NCBI RefSeq assembly: GCF_024734895.1
Contig: NZ_CP091430.1
Location: 4,172,501-4,236,500 of the forward strand
Direction of reading: 5' to 3'
DNA: 64,000 bases
Source of the DNA: Paenibacillus spongiae
Lineage (GTDB): Bacteria > Bacillota > Bacilli > Paenibacillales > Paenibacillaceae
The notes under the pieces were generated by a model that was not told where the DNA came from, did not search any database, and saw only the letters and a list, made by a program, of their open reading frames with translations. A program made the translations under genes and the position numbers. This document shows positions 8,723-17,849 of the stretch, one piece after another (position 1 is the stretch's first letter; each line of letters begins with the position of its first letter).

Positions 8723-10310
8723 AGACGAACCATTGCTCCGTCAGGGGCTAATCAGCAAAATCAAGTGGACGACTACTCTCCGGCTTGAAGGTGAAGCTGG
8801 CGATGGCATCGAAGCGCTGCAGAAGCTTGAGAATTGCAAGCCGGATATTGTGCTGACCGATGTGAGAATGCCCGGAATCGACGGCCTGCAATTCATTCGT
8901 AGAGCCCGGCAGGACCATCCCCGCATTAAATTCGTCATCATTAGCGGTTACGGTGAATTCGACTATGTCCGCGAAGCGATGAAGCATAGCGTGAAAGACT
9001 ATCTGCTCAAGCCCGTAGACGGCGAGGCGTTGAATCGCCTGCTGCAGGAGCTGTGCGAAGAATTGCGCGAGGAGCGGATCGCAGACGATAATCGGACGCA
9101 TCTGGAGGAGCTTGGCCAGCTGTATTTGCGCGGCAATCTGCAGGCTTCCGATCATATGCTAACCCGTTTCTTAACCGAAACGGAGCCTTCAACGGACCGG
9201 CTGCCGCAGCATTTCATCGGCCGCAGCTGCTATGCGGCGGCCGCAGCCAAAATAACGCTCCGCCGCGAACATCGGGAGCATGCTGAGAAGGAACTCCCGC
9301 TCTCCCGTTTCTCGGTTCATAATGTCATTCAGAATGGTTTTCTGATAAGTATGCATAAGGATGCGGACCTCATCGTCTTCAATCATGCCCACAACCCGGA
9401 TGAGGTCGTCCTGTTTATCGGATTTGAAGCGGAAGAAACGATGCAAGCGGTGAAGAATCAATTGCGGCTGCTGTTGGATTGGATTCAGGCTCATCTTGAC
9501 ATCAAGGTGTCCATTGGTATCGGTTCTGTTATAGGAACGTTTGAACAACTGGCTCATTCGTATAGGGAATCGATGAAAATGTTAAAGAACCGTCTCCTGG
9601 ATGGAGACGGCAAGCTGTTCTGTGCAGCAGATCAACCGGCGGTAGCGGCTGCTCCCAGACCTTTATTGAACGAACAGGCGAAACAGATGCTTCTAGGCTT
9701 ATTGGAAGACGGCAAGCACCACACATTCCTATCAGCGATCGAACAGCTGGTTCGGGCCGCCATCGACACGGATAAACGTTATGCGTATTTTGAATATTTA
9801 TACACGGAAGTTATCCATCTCATCCGGAAGCACGCATACAACAGCGGCTTACAGCTGCCGATAGCCGCACTTGCCGCTCCGCTTGCGGATTTGGAGTTCG
9901 CGTCGGATTGGTCGGATGTTCAGGCGATTCTCGAAGATCAGTTAAGCCATCTATCCGAAGAAACGGTTGACCGGTTCGGAGACCGGACATCCGATGCGAT
10001 TATTGAGTCCGTTCTCCAGCATGTAAACCGGCATTATGCGGAGGAGCTTTCCCTGCAATGGGTCGCGGACACCTATTACATTCATCCGAACTATTTCTCC
10101 AGACGGTTCAAGCAGGTCACCGGGAGCAGCTTCAATGATTATTTGACCCGCGTGCGGGTCGAGCGTTCCAAAGAGCTGCTTGCAACGACCACGTTAAAAA
10201 TCAATCTCATCTCCCAGATGGTCGGCTATGAGGAACAGAATTATTTTTGCAACGTATTTCGAAAAGTAACCGGAAACAGCCCCACCTATTTCCGAAAAGT
10301 ATCGACTTGA
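8703..10310 (+). CDS. Response regulator, YesN type (receiver + AraC DNA-binding domain)
   Basis: 535 residues. The N-terminal receiver has the acidic pair E7/D8, phospho-acceptor D53 (VLTDVRMPG) and the conserved K in LLKPVD. A long middle linker region follows, then a C-terminal AraC/XylS double helix-turn-helix from about 435 (SLQWVADTYYIHPNYFSRRFKQ onward). It is coupled to the kinase gene by overlap. It probably activates the divergent sugar operon. Its 3' end overlaps the convergent aminotransferase gene by 25 bases. Confidence 0.9.
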   Translation: MKVMIVEDEPLLRQGLISKIKWTTTLRLEGEAGDGIEALQKLENCKPDIVLTDVRMPGIDGLQFIRRARQDHPRIKFVIISGYGEFDYVREAMKHSVKDYLLKPVDGEALNRLLQELCEELREERIADDNRTHLEELGQLYLRGNLQASDHMLTRFLTETEPSTDRLPQHFIGRSCYAAAAAKITLRREHREHAEKELPLSRFSVHNVIQNGFLISMHKDADLIVFNHAHNPDEVVLFIGFEAEETMQAVKNQLRLLLDWIQAHLDIKVSIGIGSVIGTFEQLAHSYRESMKMLKNRLLDGDGKLFCAADQPAVAAAPRPLLNEQAKQMLLGLLEDGKHHTFLSAIEQLVRAAIDTDKRYAYFEYLYTEVIHLIRKHAYNSGLQLPIAALAAPLADLEFASDWSDVQAILEDQLSHLSEETVDRFGDRTSDAIIESVLQHVNRHYAEELSLQWVADTYYIHPNYFSRRFKQVTGSSFNDYLTRVRVERSKELLATTTLKINLISQMVGYEEQNYFCNVFRKVTGNSPTYFRKVST

Positions 10311-11497
10311 TCCAGTGAACGGCACAGTAGCTCCATCATCTGGTCGCTGTCTGCTTCAGTCACGATCAGAGGCGGCATAAGCCGGATCGTCGAAGGGTTC
10401 GGCGCATTAATGAGCAGTCCATTGCCAAGACAGGCTGCCACAACCTCATGAGCGGTCCGATCCTCGAGGTCGAATGCCAGAAGCAATCCTTTGCCCCGAA
10501 TATTCGTTATCGGGTATTGCAAGGCTGCGTTCTGCAGCCGTTTCATCATATATTGGCCTTGAATTTCCGCATTCAACGGGAGCTGCCGGTTGATCACTTC
10601 ATTCACAACGGCAAGACCAACCGCCATGGCCAGCGGCTGACCGGAATAGGTCCCCCCTTGATCGCCGGCTTCGAATAGATTGAACGCTTCCTTGACCAAT
10701 AATGCTGACAAAGGGAAGCCGCCGCCAATTCCTTTGCCCAGCGTCATGGCATCGGCTTGGACGCCGTAATGCTCATAGGCAAACAGCTTCCCGGTTCGTC
10801 CAATTCCGGTTTGGATCTCGTCGAAGATGAGCATAATGCCGCGAGCGTCGCAAATTTGACGCAGCGCATGCAAATATTCCGCATCAACGGCATGAACACC
10901 GCCCTCCCCCTGCACCAACTCCAGCATAATGGCACAGGTATTCGGATTGATGGCGGCAAGAATCGCTTCCATATCATTCAATGGGACATGCCGGAAGCCC
11001 GGCAGCTTAGGCTCATACAGCTTCTCCCATTGTTTCTTCCCTGTGGCCGACATCGTGGCAAGCGTACGTCCGTGAAAGCTGTTCACGGTCGTAATGATTT
11101 CATAGGCCCCGCCAAGGTTTACAGCCCCATGCTTCCGTGCCAGCTTAATCGCCCCTTCATTGGCTTCAGCACCGCTGCTGGCAAAGAATACACGATCGAA
11201 GCATGAGATTTCGGTCAAGAGCCGGGCGAACTCGATCATCGGTTTGTTATAGAAGGACGGACTCGCATTCACAAGCGAAGACGATTGGCGTACCAGCGCT
11301 TCACGAATGACCGGATGCGAGTGTCCCAAGCAGGTAACCGCCCAGCCCCCGATAAAGTCCAAATAATGATTTCCCGCCGTATCCCATAATACTATTCCGT
11401 CTCCGCGTTCCATCACCAATTCCGGTCGGACGGCCGTGAATAAAATCGAATTCTTCGCATCTGCGAGCAGCTGTGGCGTATCGGCTTGAATCTGCAT
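10286..11497 (-). CDS. Class III PLP aminotransferase, acetylornithine aminotransferase-like
   Basis: 403 residues with the full fold-type I aminotransferase layout: SSGAEANEGAIKLARK near 118-133, FDEIQTGIGRTGK near 230, and the PLP lysine in TLGKGIGGGFP. It most resembles ArgD-type enzymes, which make N-acetylornithine from the semialdehyde using glutamate. No other arginine gene is close by, so 4-aminobutyrate or other omega-amino-acid use is possible. ATG 11497 begins MQIQADTPQ. Two AT-rich palindromes at 11521-11559 could be the control site. It runs convergently into the yesN-like gene, with overlapping stops. Confidence 0.75.
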   Translation of the reverse strand: MQIQADTPQLLADAKNSILFTAVRPELVMERGDGIVLWDTAGNHYLDFIGGWAVTCLGHSHPVIREALVRQSSSLVNASPSFYNKPMIEFARLLTEISCFDRVFFASSGAEANEGAIKLARKHGAVNLGGAYEIITTVNSFHGRTLATMSATGKKQWEKLYEPKLPGFRHVPLNDMEAILAAINPNTCAIMLELVQGEGGVHAVDAEYLHALRQICDARGIMLIFDEIQTGIGRTGKLFAYEHYGVQADAMTLGKGIGGGFPLSALLVKEAFNLFEAGDQGGTYSGQPLAMAVGLAVVNEVINRQLPLNAEIQGQYMMKRLQNAALQYPITNIRGKGLLLAFDLEDRTAHEVVAACLGNGLLINAPNPSTIRLMPPLIVTEADSDQMMELLCRSLDQVDTFRK

Positions 11498-11520
11498 AAC
11501 CGCAACATCATCCCTTCATC

Positions 11521-11559
11521 GTATAATGCATTATTATACATACGTAAGTATAATTATAC
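11521..11559. promoter_or_regulatory. Two adjacent AT-rich palindromes upstream of the aminotransferase
   Basis: GTATAAT-GCATT-ATTATAC (11521-11539) and the perfect 12-mer GTATAATTATAC (11548-11559) sit 24-62 bases upstream of the start. The TATAAT elements may also serve as -10 boxes. The TGCATTATTATACAT part resembles ARG-box operators of ArgR/AhrC. This is only a visual match, but it fits an ArgD-like gene. Confidence 0.45.
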
Positions 11560-11658
11560 AAACATTTATTTCATCACCTCTACCCTCATCACCAAGGAAT
11601 CTGCATATAGCCGCCGAATATTGTTCAAGACGATTATCCATTCGAAGGAGCGATAACT

Positions 11659-12339
11659 TTGAGTAAATACGGACTGCCTGCACTGATCCTGTTCATGGGC
11701 GTGCTCTACATCTTCTTCATCCCCGCCGATCCGCATGCAGTCAAGCTGTTGTTCAAGCTAATTCCGATGTGGCTCATTCTACTTTATGCTTATCTGCGAA
11801 TGCCCCGGGATCGAAATCGCTATCATGCAACGACTCTGATCGGATTATTCTTCTGCATGCTGGGCGATGGCCTCTTGCAATGGTTCGTCATCGGCTTGTC
11901 CGCATTCTTGATCGGTCATATCTTCTATTTGACCTCCTTCATAACCAAGTGGCGATTCTCTAAAGCTCGGTTCGCGACGATCATTCCAATTGCGGCGTTC
12001 GCGGTATATATGGGCGCGGAGCTTGTGCAAGCACTTATTCATGACGGCAATGAAGCACTGATCGCTCCGGTTCTCCTCTATATCGTTGTAATTTCCTTAA
12101 TGGGCTGGACCGCAATCATGACCGGGAACAAATGGGCGATAATGGGCAGCCTGCTGTTCTTGGTTTCCGACTCGATCTTGTCCTGGAACATGTTCATCTC
12201 GGATATCGCTTACTCAGGAGTGCTCATCATGACCACCTACTACGCCGCTCAATTTCTTATTGCCCACAGCTCGCAAACGATGGACATCGAAAAGAGTCAT
12301 GCTCTCCTCCAACAGGACGGGTATTCCAGCAGAAGATAA
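11659..12339 (+). CDS. YhhN/TMEM86-family membrane protein (lysoplasmalogenase-like)
   Basis: 226 residues with about eight short membrane helices. Family motifs visible are F-C-M-L-G-D (near 73), the S-L-L-F-L-V-S-D-S run (near 171-179) and Y-Y-A-A-Q-F (near 204). YhhN proteins are integral membrane proteins; characterised members hydrolyse lysoplasmalogens. The TTG start at 11659 has GAAGGAG about 9 bases upstream. It stands alone, divergent from the aminotransferase gene, and is followed by a shared terminator. Confidence 0.75.
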   Translation: MSKYGLPALILFMGVLYIFFIPADPHAVKLLFKLIPMWLILLYAYLRMPRDRNRYHATTLIGLFFCMLGDGLLQWFVIGLSAFLIGHIFYLTSFITKWRFSKARFATIIPIAAFAVYMGAELVQALIHDGNEALIAPVLLYIVVISLMGWTAIMTGNKWAIMGSLLFLVSDSILSWNMFISDIAYSGVLIMTTYYAAQFLIAHSSQTMDIEKSHALLQQDGYSSRR

Positions 12340-12354
12340 CCGGCTACGGCAAAA

Positions 12355-12396
12355 GAGGCTGCCCATGAGTCATCCAAGATGACAATGAGCAGCCTT
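12355..12396. terminator. Bidirectional terminator between yhhN-like and MFS genes
   Basis: AGGCTGC (12356-12362) pairs with GCAGCCT (12389-12395), with an inner GTCATC-CAA-GATGAC stem. A T-rich tail (TTTCTCTATA) follows on the plus strand and CTCTTTTG on the minus strand, so it can serve both convergent genes. The core is shared with the hairpin at 833-874. Confidence 0.75.
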
Positions 12397-12422
12397 TCTC
12401 TATATAAACGATGATTCGAGGC

Positions 12423-13673
12423 TTAAGCTTGCATCGTTTGATCATGGATTCGCGCGCGCTTCAGTGCGTCTCCACGGTACCATAAGCCAATCAGCAGGAA
12501 AGCTGCCGCGCAGCCGATGAAGATCGATTGCAGCCCATATGGAGCGCCGATCACCCAGAAGGTCAGAGTTGGCCCAATGGCGGCACCCAGATCGGTAGAG
12601 ACGGAATAGACCGTCATGACCGCGATGACGGATGAATTTCTTGCAACGTCTGTCGCCATGGCATCCATAATCGTGGACGTAATCGTCATCGTCACCATGA
12701 CGAACAGGACGATCGCGATCCAAGCGTAGATCGGAATATGCCACGGCATTAGGGCATATCCCGCTGCGGCTCCAACCAAGGAGAGGATGAACAATGGCAG
12801 CCGGCCTCTTGGTCCATCGGAGCGATGTCCGAACCATGTGGCCAAGAACGGCTCCCATGCACAGCGGATCGCTTGCAGCACGCCGCCCAATGCCGTGCTG
12901 GTTATTAGGATCCCAAACAAGAGAACCGTATCCGAATAATTCAGATCGATGACCAAGCTTAACGTTGAGCCGAATATGGCGTGCAAGAGCGAAATGAACA
13001 GTCCGCAGACGACCATTTTCGCGACCGGCTTCGTCCAGATTGCTTTGCTGTCCTTCCGGGATGATGTCTGCGTATGGCCGTCCTTCTTGGCATTAGAAGA
13101 TATCGATGCAAGCACTAACGGAATCCCGATTAGAGCCAATAGACCAAAAAAAACCGACATCGATTCAATGCCGAATACGGGCGTAAGCACACCGCCGAAT
13201 GATACGCCGACCATGCTGCCCAAGCGCCATATACCGTTATACTTCCCCATCAAGCGCCCGCGGTTCGTATCATCCGAATAATTGATAACCGTCAAATAAC
13301 CGCCGATTCTCATCAATGACCAAGCGATGCCCCATAAGGAACGAAGAACGAGCCACGCGGCGAACCCCTTCCATACGCCGTAGCCCACAGTGGTGAAAGC
13401 ACCCATGAGAACGGCAGCGATAAGTCCCGTTCGCAGCGACATTTTGTTATATAACCAACCTATGAATGGATTCAATGGGAGCCGGACAAACCGGTTGATC
13501 GATAGAAGCACTCCCACCTGCCAAAGGGCTGTAAGTCCCACTTCTTTCCAGTAGATGGGAAGCACCACGTAGAGCATGGCGTCTCCGAATATGGTAAGCG
13601 CGGTTACTATGGCGACAAGCGTAACCGGTCGGGCCGGGTTTGGGGTTATACGAGGAAGTCTCATGCCATTCAA
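12423..13673 (-). CDS. MFS transporter
   Basis: About 416 residues with twelve predicted membrane helices and a hydrophilic middle loop (near 200-215, KKDGHTQTSSRKD). The helix 2-3 loop region carries a G-W-L-Y-N-K version of the MFS signature, and there is a second basic loop after helix 8. The substrate is not evident; drug or sugar-phosphate export are both possible. The likely start is TTG 13673, which forms a TTGA overlap with the stop of the HD-domain gene and has AAGGGG 4 bases upstream. In-frame ATGs at 13688 and 13664 are alternatives. It is probably co-translated with the HD gene. Confidence 0.75.
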   Translation of the reverse strand: MNGMRLPRITPNPARPVTLVAIVTALTIFGDAMLYVVLPIYWKEVGLTALWQVGVLLSINRFVRLPLNPFIGWLYNKMSLRTGLIAAVLMGAFTTVGYGVWKGFAAWLVLRSLWGIAWSLMRIGGYLTVINYSDDTNRGRLMGKYNGIWRLGSMVGVSFGGVLTPVFGIESMSVFFGLLALIGIPLVLASISSNAKKDGHTQTSSRKDSKAIWTKPVAKMVVCGLFISLLHAIFGSTLSLVIDLNYSDTVLLFGILITSTALGGVLQAIRCAWEPFLATWFGHRSDGPRGRLPLFILSLVGAAAGYALMPWHIPIYAWIAIVLFVMVTMTITSTIMDAMATDVARNSSVIAVMTVYSVSTDLGAAIGPTLTFWVIGAPYGLQSIFIGCAAAFLLIGLWYRGDALKRARIHDQTMQA

Positions 13674-14332
13674 AGATCCCCTTCCCATTCCCGGTAAAAG
13701 CGGTCCACATACTGCTCCATATATCGATGGCGCTCCTCCGCAATACGTCGGGCGGATGCAGTATTGATCCGGTCTTTCAGCTTCAACAGCTTCTCATGAA
13801 AATGGTTGATGGCCGTACTCTTCCCCTGTCGATATTGTTCCGTCGTCATCGATTCGCGCGGCTGCAGTCGGGGGTCATGAATGGGATCGCCCTTCCAACC
13901 CGCATATAGAAAGGTTCGCGCAATCGCGATGGCTCCGATCGCATCGAGCCGATCGGCATCCTGTACGACTTTGCCCTCCAGCGTGCGCATGGGCGGATTC
14001 GATCCGCCATTGAAGGACATCGTCGAGATTATCTCCATAATATGCGCTGCTGCTTCTTCCCCAAGCGGCTGTTCAGCCAGCCAATCGCGTACCTTCCGGA
14101 GGCCCGCTTCCTTGGATTCGTTAAGCTTCTCATCCGCAATATCATGCAGCAATGCTGCAAGGATGCATATAGAGGTGTCGGCCCCTTCCTCTGCGGCAAT
14201 CCGCTCAGCAAGTTTCACAACGCGCTTGATATGCCACCAATCATGACCGGTCGTGTCATGCTCGAGCTCCTGCCTGGCAAACCGTTCAGCTGCAATGATA
14301 ATCTCCTGTCGTTCGTGACCGCTGCATTCCAT
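13670..14332 (-). CDS. HD-domain phosphohydrolase, YpgQ/YedJ type
   Basis: 220 residues from ATG 14332, which has GAGAAGG 9 bases upstream. The frame continues 24 codons further up, without a ribosome binding site. Metal-binding motifs are visible: GHDWWHIKRV (H-D-x2-H, near 28-33), L-L-H-D-I-A (near 62-67) and a later V-V-Q-D-A-D-R-L-D-A. B. subtilis YpgQ is a manganese-dependent pyrophosphohydrolase of this layout; the exact substrate here is unknown. The stop overlaps the MFS start by 4 bases. Confidence 0.8.
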   Translation of the reverse strand: MECSGHERQEIIIAAERFARQELEHDTTGHDWWHIKRVVKLAERIAAEEGADTSICILAALLHDIADEKLNESKEAGLRKVRDWLAEQPLGEEAAAHIMEIISTMSFNGGSNPPMRTLEGKVVQDADRLDAIGAIAIARTFLYAGWKGDPIHDPRLQPRESMTTEQYRQGKSTAINHFHEKLLKLKDRINTASARRIAEERHRYMEQYVDRFYREWEGDL

Positions 14333-14425
14333 ACCTGCATGCCTTCTCTCATACTCGGATTTGTAGTTTGCTGTTCTAACTATTGTAAAGTAATTTCCTA
14401 TCATTTGCTCATATAAATATAAAAA

Positions 14426-14441
14426 AGCTGCCGAGGCAGCT
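14426..14441 (-). terminator. Rho-independent terminator after the GyrI-like gene
   Basis: AGCTGCC-TC-GGCAGCT followed by TTTTTTA on the minus strand, 12 bases past the stop codon. Confidence 0.85.
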
Positions 14442-14452
14442 AGAGTACAGGT

Positions 14453-15100
14453 TTAATTCGATAGAATCGGTGCATAGATATCGAAATCAAAGTCGTTAAT
14501 CTTATCCGCAGGAATATGAAACGGATTGACAGGCGACAGCCGATTGAGCTCATAACCATATGAGCTTTCCGTCATATCCCGTTTATATCCTTCCGTATCA
14601 AACCACTTCCATAAGGCATCGTACGTATGGTCCATCCGGGTTCGATCCCCCCGCACCGTCGTTCTGGCAAACTTCCGGGCTGGAATCGACATCGTCTCGA
14701 ACCCCTGCGGAATATGCTCCAATGACGCCACCTCCACGCCTACCCATAGCGTCTCGATACTCGTCGTCCACTGCCATTCCGGTATAAAGACAAGTCCCTG
14801 GTCCTTATGAAGCCGATCCGGATGATCCGTCATGACCTGTTCGATTTCTCTCCATGCTTCCCGTACATCACGGCCATTCCGGATCGTCTTCAATACGATT
14901 GCGTTCATCTCAGGCCGTTCAACAACAGTAATCGTTCCCGGTCCATCATTCATCGTTCCCGCCTCCATCTTGTCATCTTGCGGCATTCCCCGAAGCAATT
15001 TGAATGCGCCAGGTACCCGGCTGGGTCGATAACTCTCCGGGCAGCTGCCTGCTTCAGCTTCATTCCCATCCTCGTATGTACCTCTTAACGGCTGAATCAC
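14453..15100 (-). CDS. GyrI-like effector-binding domain protein
   Basis: The conserved part is about 165 residues, a GyrI/AraC effector-binding fold (V-V-E-R-P-E-M-N-A-I-V-L at its start, then A-W-R-E-I-E and a G-V-E-V-A core strand). Such stand-alone domains bind small cationic or hydrophobic compounds. There are two credible starts. GTG 15100 has a strong AAGGAGGT 9 bases upstream and adds 49 residues of low similarity. ATG 14953 has GGAGG 8 bases upstream and begins exactly at the domain. Both may be used, or the first may drive a leader peptide that ends in the same frame. Confidence 0.7.
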   Translation of the reverse strand: MIQPLRGTYEDGNEAEAGSCPESYRPSRVPGAFKLLRGMPQDDKMEAGTMNDGPGTITVVERPEMNAIVLKTIRNGRDVREAWREIEQVMTDHPDRLHKDQGLVFIPEWQWTTSIETLWVGVEVASLEHIPQGFETMSIPARKFARTTVRGDRTRMDHTYDALWKWFDTEGYKRDMTESSYGYELNRLSPVNPFHIPADKINDFDFDIYAPILSN

Positions 15101-15270
15101 AGCGGCTTACCTCCTTACTTTTGCGGTTGCGGTATTCAATCTCTTATTCCATATCTTGTTATTTCCCATTATACCAAACGTCTCAACAGGCAATATGCTC
15201 AAAATTATCAAATATCGCAATCATGGAGCAGAAACAGCTGGCACTTGTTGGCCGCTCCCTTATTCAACGG

Positions 15271-15311
15271 AAAAACGCACCGGGCGGCACCATTGGTGCA
15301 GTCCGATGCGT
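15271..15311 (-). terminator. Rho-independent terminator after the orphan binding protein
   Basis: ACGCA/TGCGT outer arms with an inner GCACC-AAT-GGTGC stem, followed by TTTTT on the minus strand, about 33 bases past the stop. Confidence 0.8.
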
Positions 15312-15343
15312 CTATCTTTCTCTATCCTGTCATGAAATACGGG

Positions 15344-16675
15344 TTATTTCATTTCGTCTATCAGCGCTTGAATATATTTGGTCATGTGATCCAGAAAGGC
15401 TTTCGGCTCTAATTTGCCCGTATAGAAGACCTCCTGCCACTTCTCATAGAATTCCTTGGAGAAATCGACAGGCACCCAGGATTCCAGGTGGCTGCGCTTC
15501 GCATTCGTCAGAATATCATGCGTCACTTGCCACACCGGATCCTTCGCAACCTTCTCTTCCATTACCGGATTAACGACTTTACCGGACACAAAATTGGAGT
15601 TGGTTAAGGCAGCCGCCCCTTCATTGGTGGCGGTTAACCATTTCATGACGATCCAAGCGGCTTTATTTTCCTGCTTGCTTGCCACCATGTTCAATCCGGA
15701 ACCGCCAAGCCATAAGGATTCTGCCGGCATCGACAGGAACGTAAGATTCGGATTTTGCGTGACCCAATCCTCCACCCATCCGGTTATCGCGATATCGACG
15801 GCGGCCTTATCGCTCAATATCCGGCTGGAGCCTTCGGGCAGGGAAGCATTCAACTTGGCCATCCTCTGGTCGTCGATATGGGTCCGCTTGAATTCCACCA
15901 GAAATTCAAGCGCTTTCACAATTATCGGGTCGTTGAAATTCACTTTCTTTGAAGCCGGGTCATAGAAGGTTTCATTCGTGGCGCCGTTGAGATAAGCATA
16001 CGTCTGTAACGTATTCAAGGGCCCGAAGGTTTCGTGCGGGAGGATCGTCGTCATCACCTGCTCGCCGTTCTCTACAATCCAGAATTTCTCCAGGAAGGCT
16101 CCGAATTCGGCCAAGCTGTTCATCTGTGGAATCTCCGTTATGCCATATTGCTCTAATATCGCCTGGTTATAGACGAGGACGAAATTCGGGTCTACCTGCC
16201 AAGGAAGCCCCCATATCTTGCCGTCTGCGGTGGCATGCCGCGAGTAAGCGGGCTCATAGAACAGATCTTTATCCATCTCCGGGTCCGCTTCGATATAAGG
16301 GCTTAATTCCTTAATCAGCCCATTGGCGATCCAATTGGGCGTATTCGGACTCGATGTCACGATATCCGGCGCCTCTCCCGAGGCTACCAGCACGTTGAGG
16401 TAATCCCCTCCTTGCGATCGGATAAACTCCAGCTTGATGTTCGGATAATCCTTGTTGAAGCTTTCCACAATACGCGCATATAGCGCCTCGTCCTGCGGCC
16501 ATTCGTACAAAACTTTTACCGAGCCTTCCATGTCCCTGTCACTTGCCTCTGCTTCATTGTCCCCCTTGATGTCCGGTGAATCGGTTGAATTCGTTGAATT
16601 GGAAGCGCATCCAGCTAACAGCATCATGAAGACGATCGCTGCCAGGATACGTCCCTTGTTCACTTGCTTGCTCAT
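15344..16675 (-). CDS. Orphan ABC solute-binding lipoprotein (family 1, sugar)
   Basis: 443 residues. The signal peptide (MSKQVNKGRILAAIVFMMLL) ends in the lipobox LLAGC, then a Ser/Thr/Asn-rich acidic linker. The mature fold is a type-1 sugar-binding protein (for example IVTSSPNTPNW, WGLPWQVDPN, AAWIVMKWL). No permease is adjacent, so it must work with a distant importer or act as a sensor. ATG 16675 overlaps by 4 bases (ATGA) with a short weak frame upstream, and GGGAGG lies just before it. A terminator follows. Confidence 0.85.
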   Translation of the reverse strand: MSKQVNKGRILAAIVFMMLLAGCASNSTNSTDSPDIKGDNEAEASDRDMEGSVKVLYEWPQDEALYARIVESFNKDYPNIKLEFIRSQGGDYLNVLVASGEAPDIVTSSPNTPNWIANGLIKELSPYIEADPEMDKDLFYEPAYSRHATADGKIWGLPWQVDPNFVLVYNQAILEQYGITEIPQMNSLAEFGAFLEKFWIVENGEQVMTTILPHETFGPLNTLQTYAYLNGATNETFYDPASKKVNFNDPIIVKALEFLVEFKRTHIDDQRMAKLNASLPEGSSRILSDKAAVDIAITGWVEDWVTQNPNLTFLSMPAESLWLGGSGLNMVASKQENKAAWIVMKWLTATNEGAAALTNSNFVSGKVVNPVMEEKVAKDPVWQVTHDILTNAKRSHLESWVPVDFSKEFYEKWQEVFYTGKLEPKAFLDHMTKYIQALIDEMK

Positions 16676-17057
16676 TCTCCTCCCTCGCTTTCGTAATTAG
16701 ATTCGACGAGACGAAACATCGATCCCGTTAATTCCATTATGAGGGGGATGATATGAACGAAGTATGAATTTTCACCTAAATTGAGCGTTTCCTCGACAAA
16801 AAACATAAAGGGACTTTCTCTCCGGTGTTTACCCCAACGAGATAGTTCCTCTATGTTCGATCGAATCACGAACTATTATGCACGGTTTACATACTGTTGG
16901 TCCGCTGCACGATACAACTTGGATTGCGCGGCTGTTTTAGGATGGTTCGCGGTTATAAGCTTTAATGTGTACGGCATGAATCGCAACGATTGCATGGATT
17001 AGCCGTTGAAAGCTCACTTGACTTGGTGGCAGGCTATACTCGGTTTGAAGACTGGCT
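16676..17057. other. Non-coding stretch of 382 bases
   Basis: No supported gene. A 65-codon minus frame (GTG 16869 to 16672) ends in an ATGA overlap with the binding-protein start but has no ribosome binding site of its own and no recognisable product. The rest has no clear hairpin or promoter that I can defend. Confidence 0.5.
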
Positions 17058-17564
17058 CTAGAGCCAGAGTTGAAGCTGCTGCTCCATGTTTTCCGTAGAA
17101 ACTTTTCGTTTCTGCAGTACTGGGCTAGGCACCATATTATTGTACTTCATGATTTTTTTATTCAAATCATTCAGCGCTATAGCGATCTTACTCGCGTCCT
17201 TGTCGGAAGAACGGATTAGGGTGCGCAGCTGATCCCTGATTTCATGCTGCAGCGTCAGCCAATCGGGCAGTACGTTATTATGCTTAAGTATACCGCTCAT
17301 GACATCGGAGGAAGATACATCCATAGGCGCTCCCTTGCCCGGTAGATGGTCGAATGCGCCTTTCTTCAGCTGTTCGTTATACATCTCCCCGATCCAATCT
17401 TGTGCCGAACCTCCGGAGTTCCAGAATTGTACGGGACTTACGGCCGGCTCATCGCTCAAAATATCCAGATTTGAAACAGGTTTATTCACGGCAGTCGTAT
17501 CGTTATGTTGAATGTTCTGGATATCGCGTTGATGCTTGGTTTTCTTCTTGAACCAATGAAACAT
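17058..17564 (-). CDS. DUF1992 / DnaJ-homologue C28-domain protein
   Basis: 168 residues. A basic, hydrophilic N-terminus of about 50 residues is followed by the conserved DUF1992 core: DWIGEMYNEQLKKGAFDHLP, then G-K-G-A-P, and the later I-L-K-H-N-N-V-L-P-D-W. Members are small cytoplasmic proteins of unknown role, found alone in many bacteria. ATG 17564 has GAGGCGGTGA upstream. No operon partner. Confidence 0.75.
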   Translation of the reverse strand: MFHWFKKKTKHQRDIQNIQHNDTTAVNKPVSNLDILSDEPAVSPVQFWNSGGSAQDWIGEMYNEQLKKGAFDHLPGKGAPMDVSSSDVMSGILKHNNVLPDWLTLQHEIRDQLRTLIRSSDKDASKIAIALNDLNKKIMKYNNMVPSPVLQKRKVSTENMEQQLQLWL

Positions 17565-17849
17565 CAGCTCACCGCCTCGATAGACATATCCATTCTACAA
17601 TAGCAATGACACATGAATCAGAATTGTTCATAGATCCCCCTATATTTTACTATTTATTACCATAGAGGTGATGGTTCACCTATGAAGATTCCATGAACGG
17701 GCACGGATACAATCCATTTATACCTTTGTAAGAGCTTAACGTCCGCCCGCAATCGGCAAGCCATATTCTTGTTTTTGGAAGCGTTCTTTTCCATGCGTAA
17801 ATTCATATCATGTGGTAATGATTCCATTATTTCCGGAGGTGCAGTCACA

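Noticed and set aside
16672-16869. Minus-strand 65-codon frame ending in ATGA at the orphan binding-protein start
   Set aside because: No ribosome binding site before its GTG and no family similarity; the ATGA overlap alone is weak evidence.
16781-17002. Plus-strand 73-codon frame
   Set aside because: Codon use and composition look random and there is no ribosome binding site.
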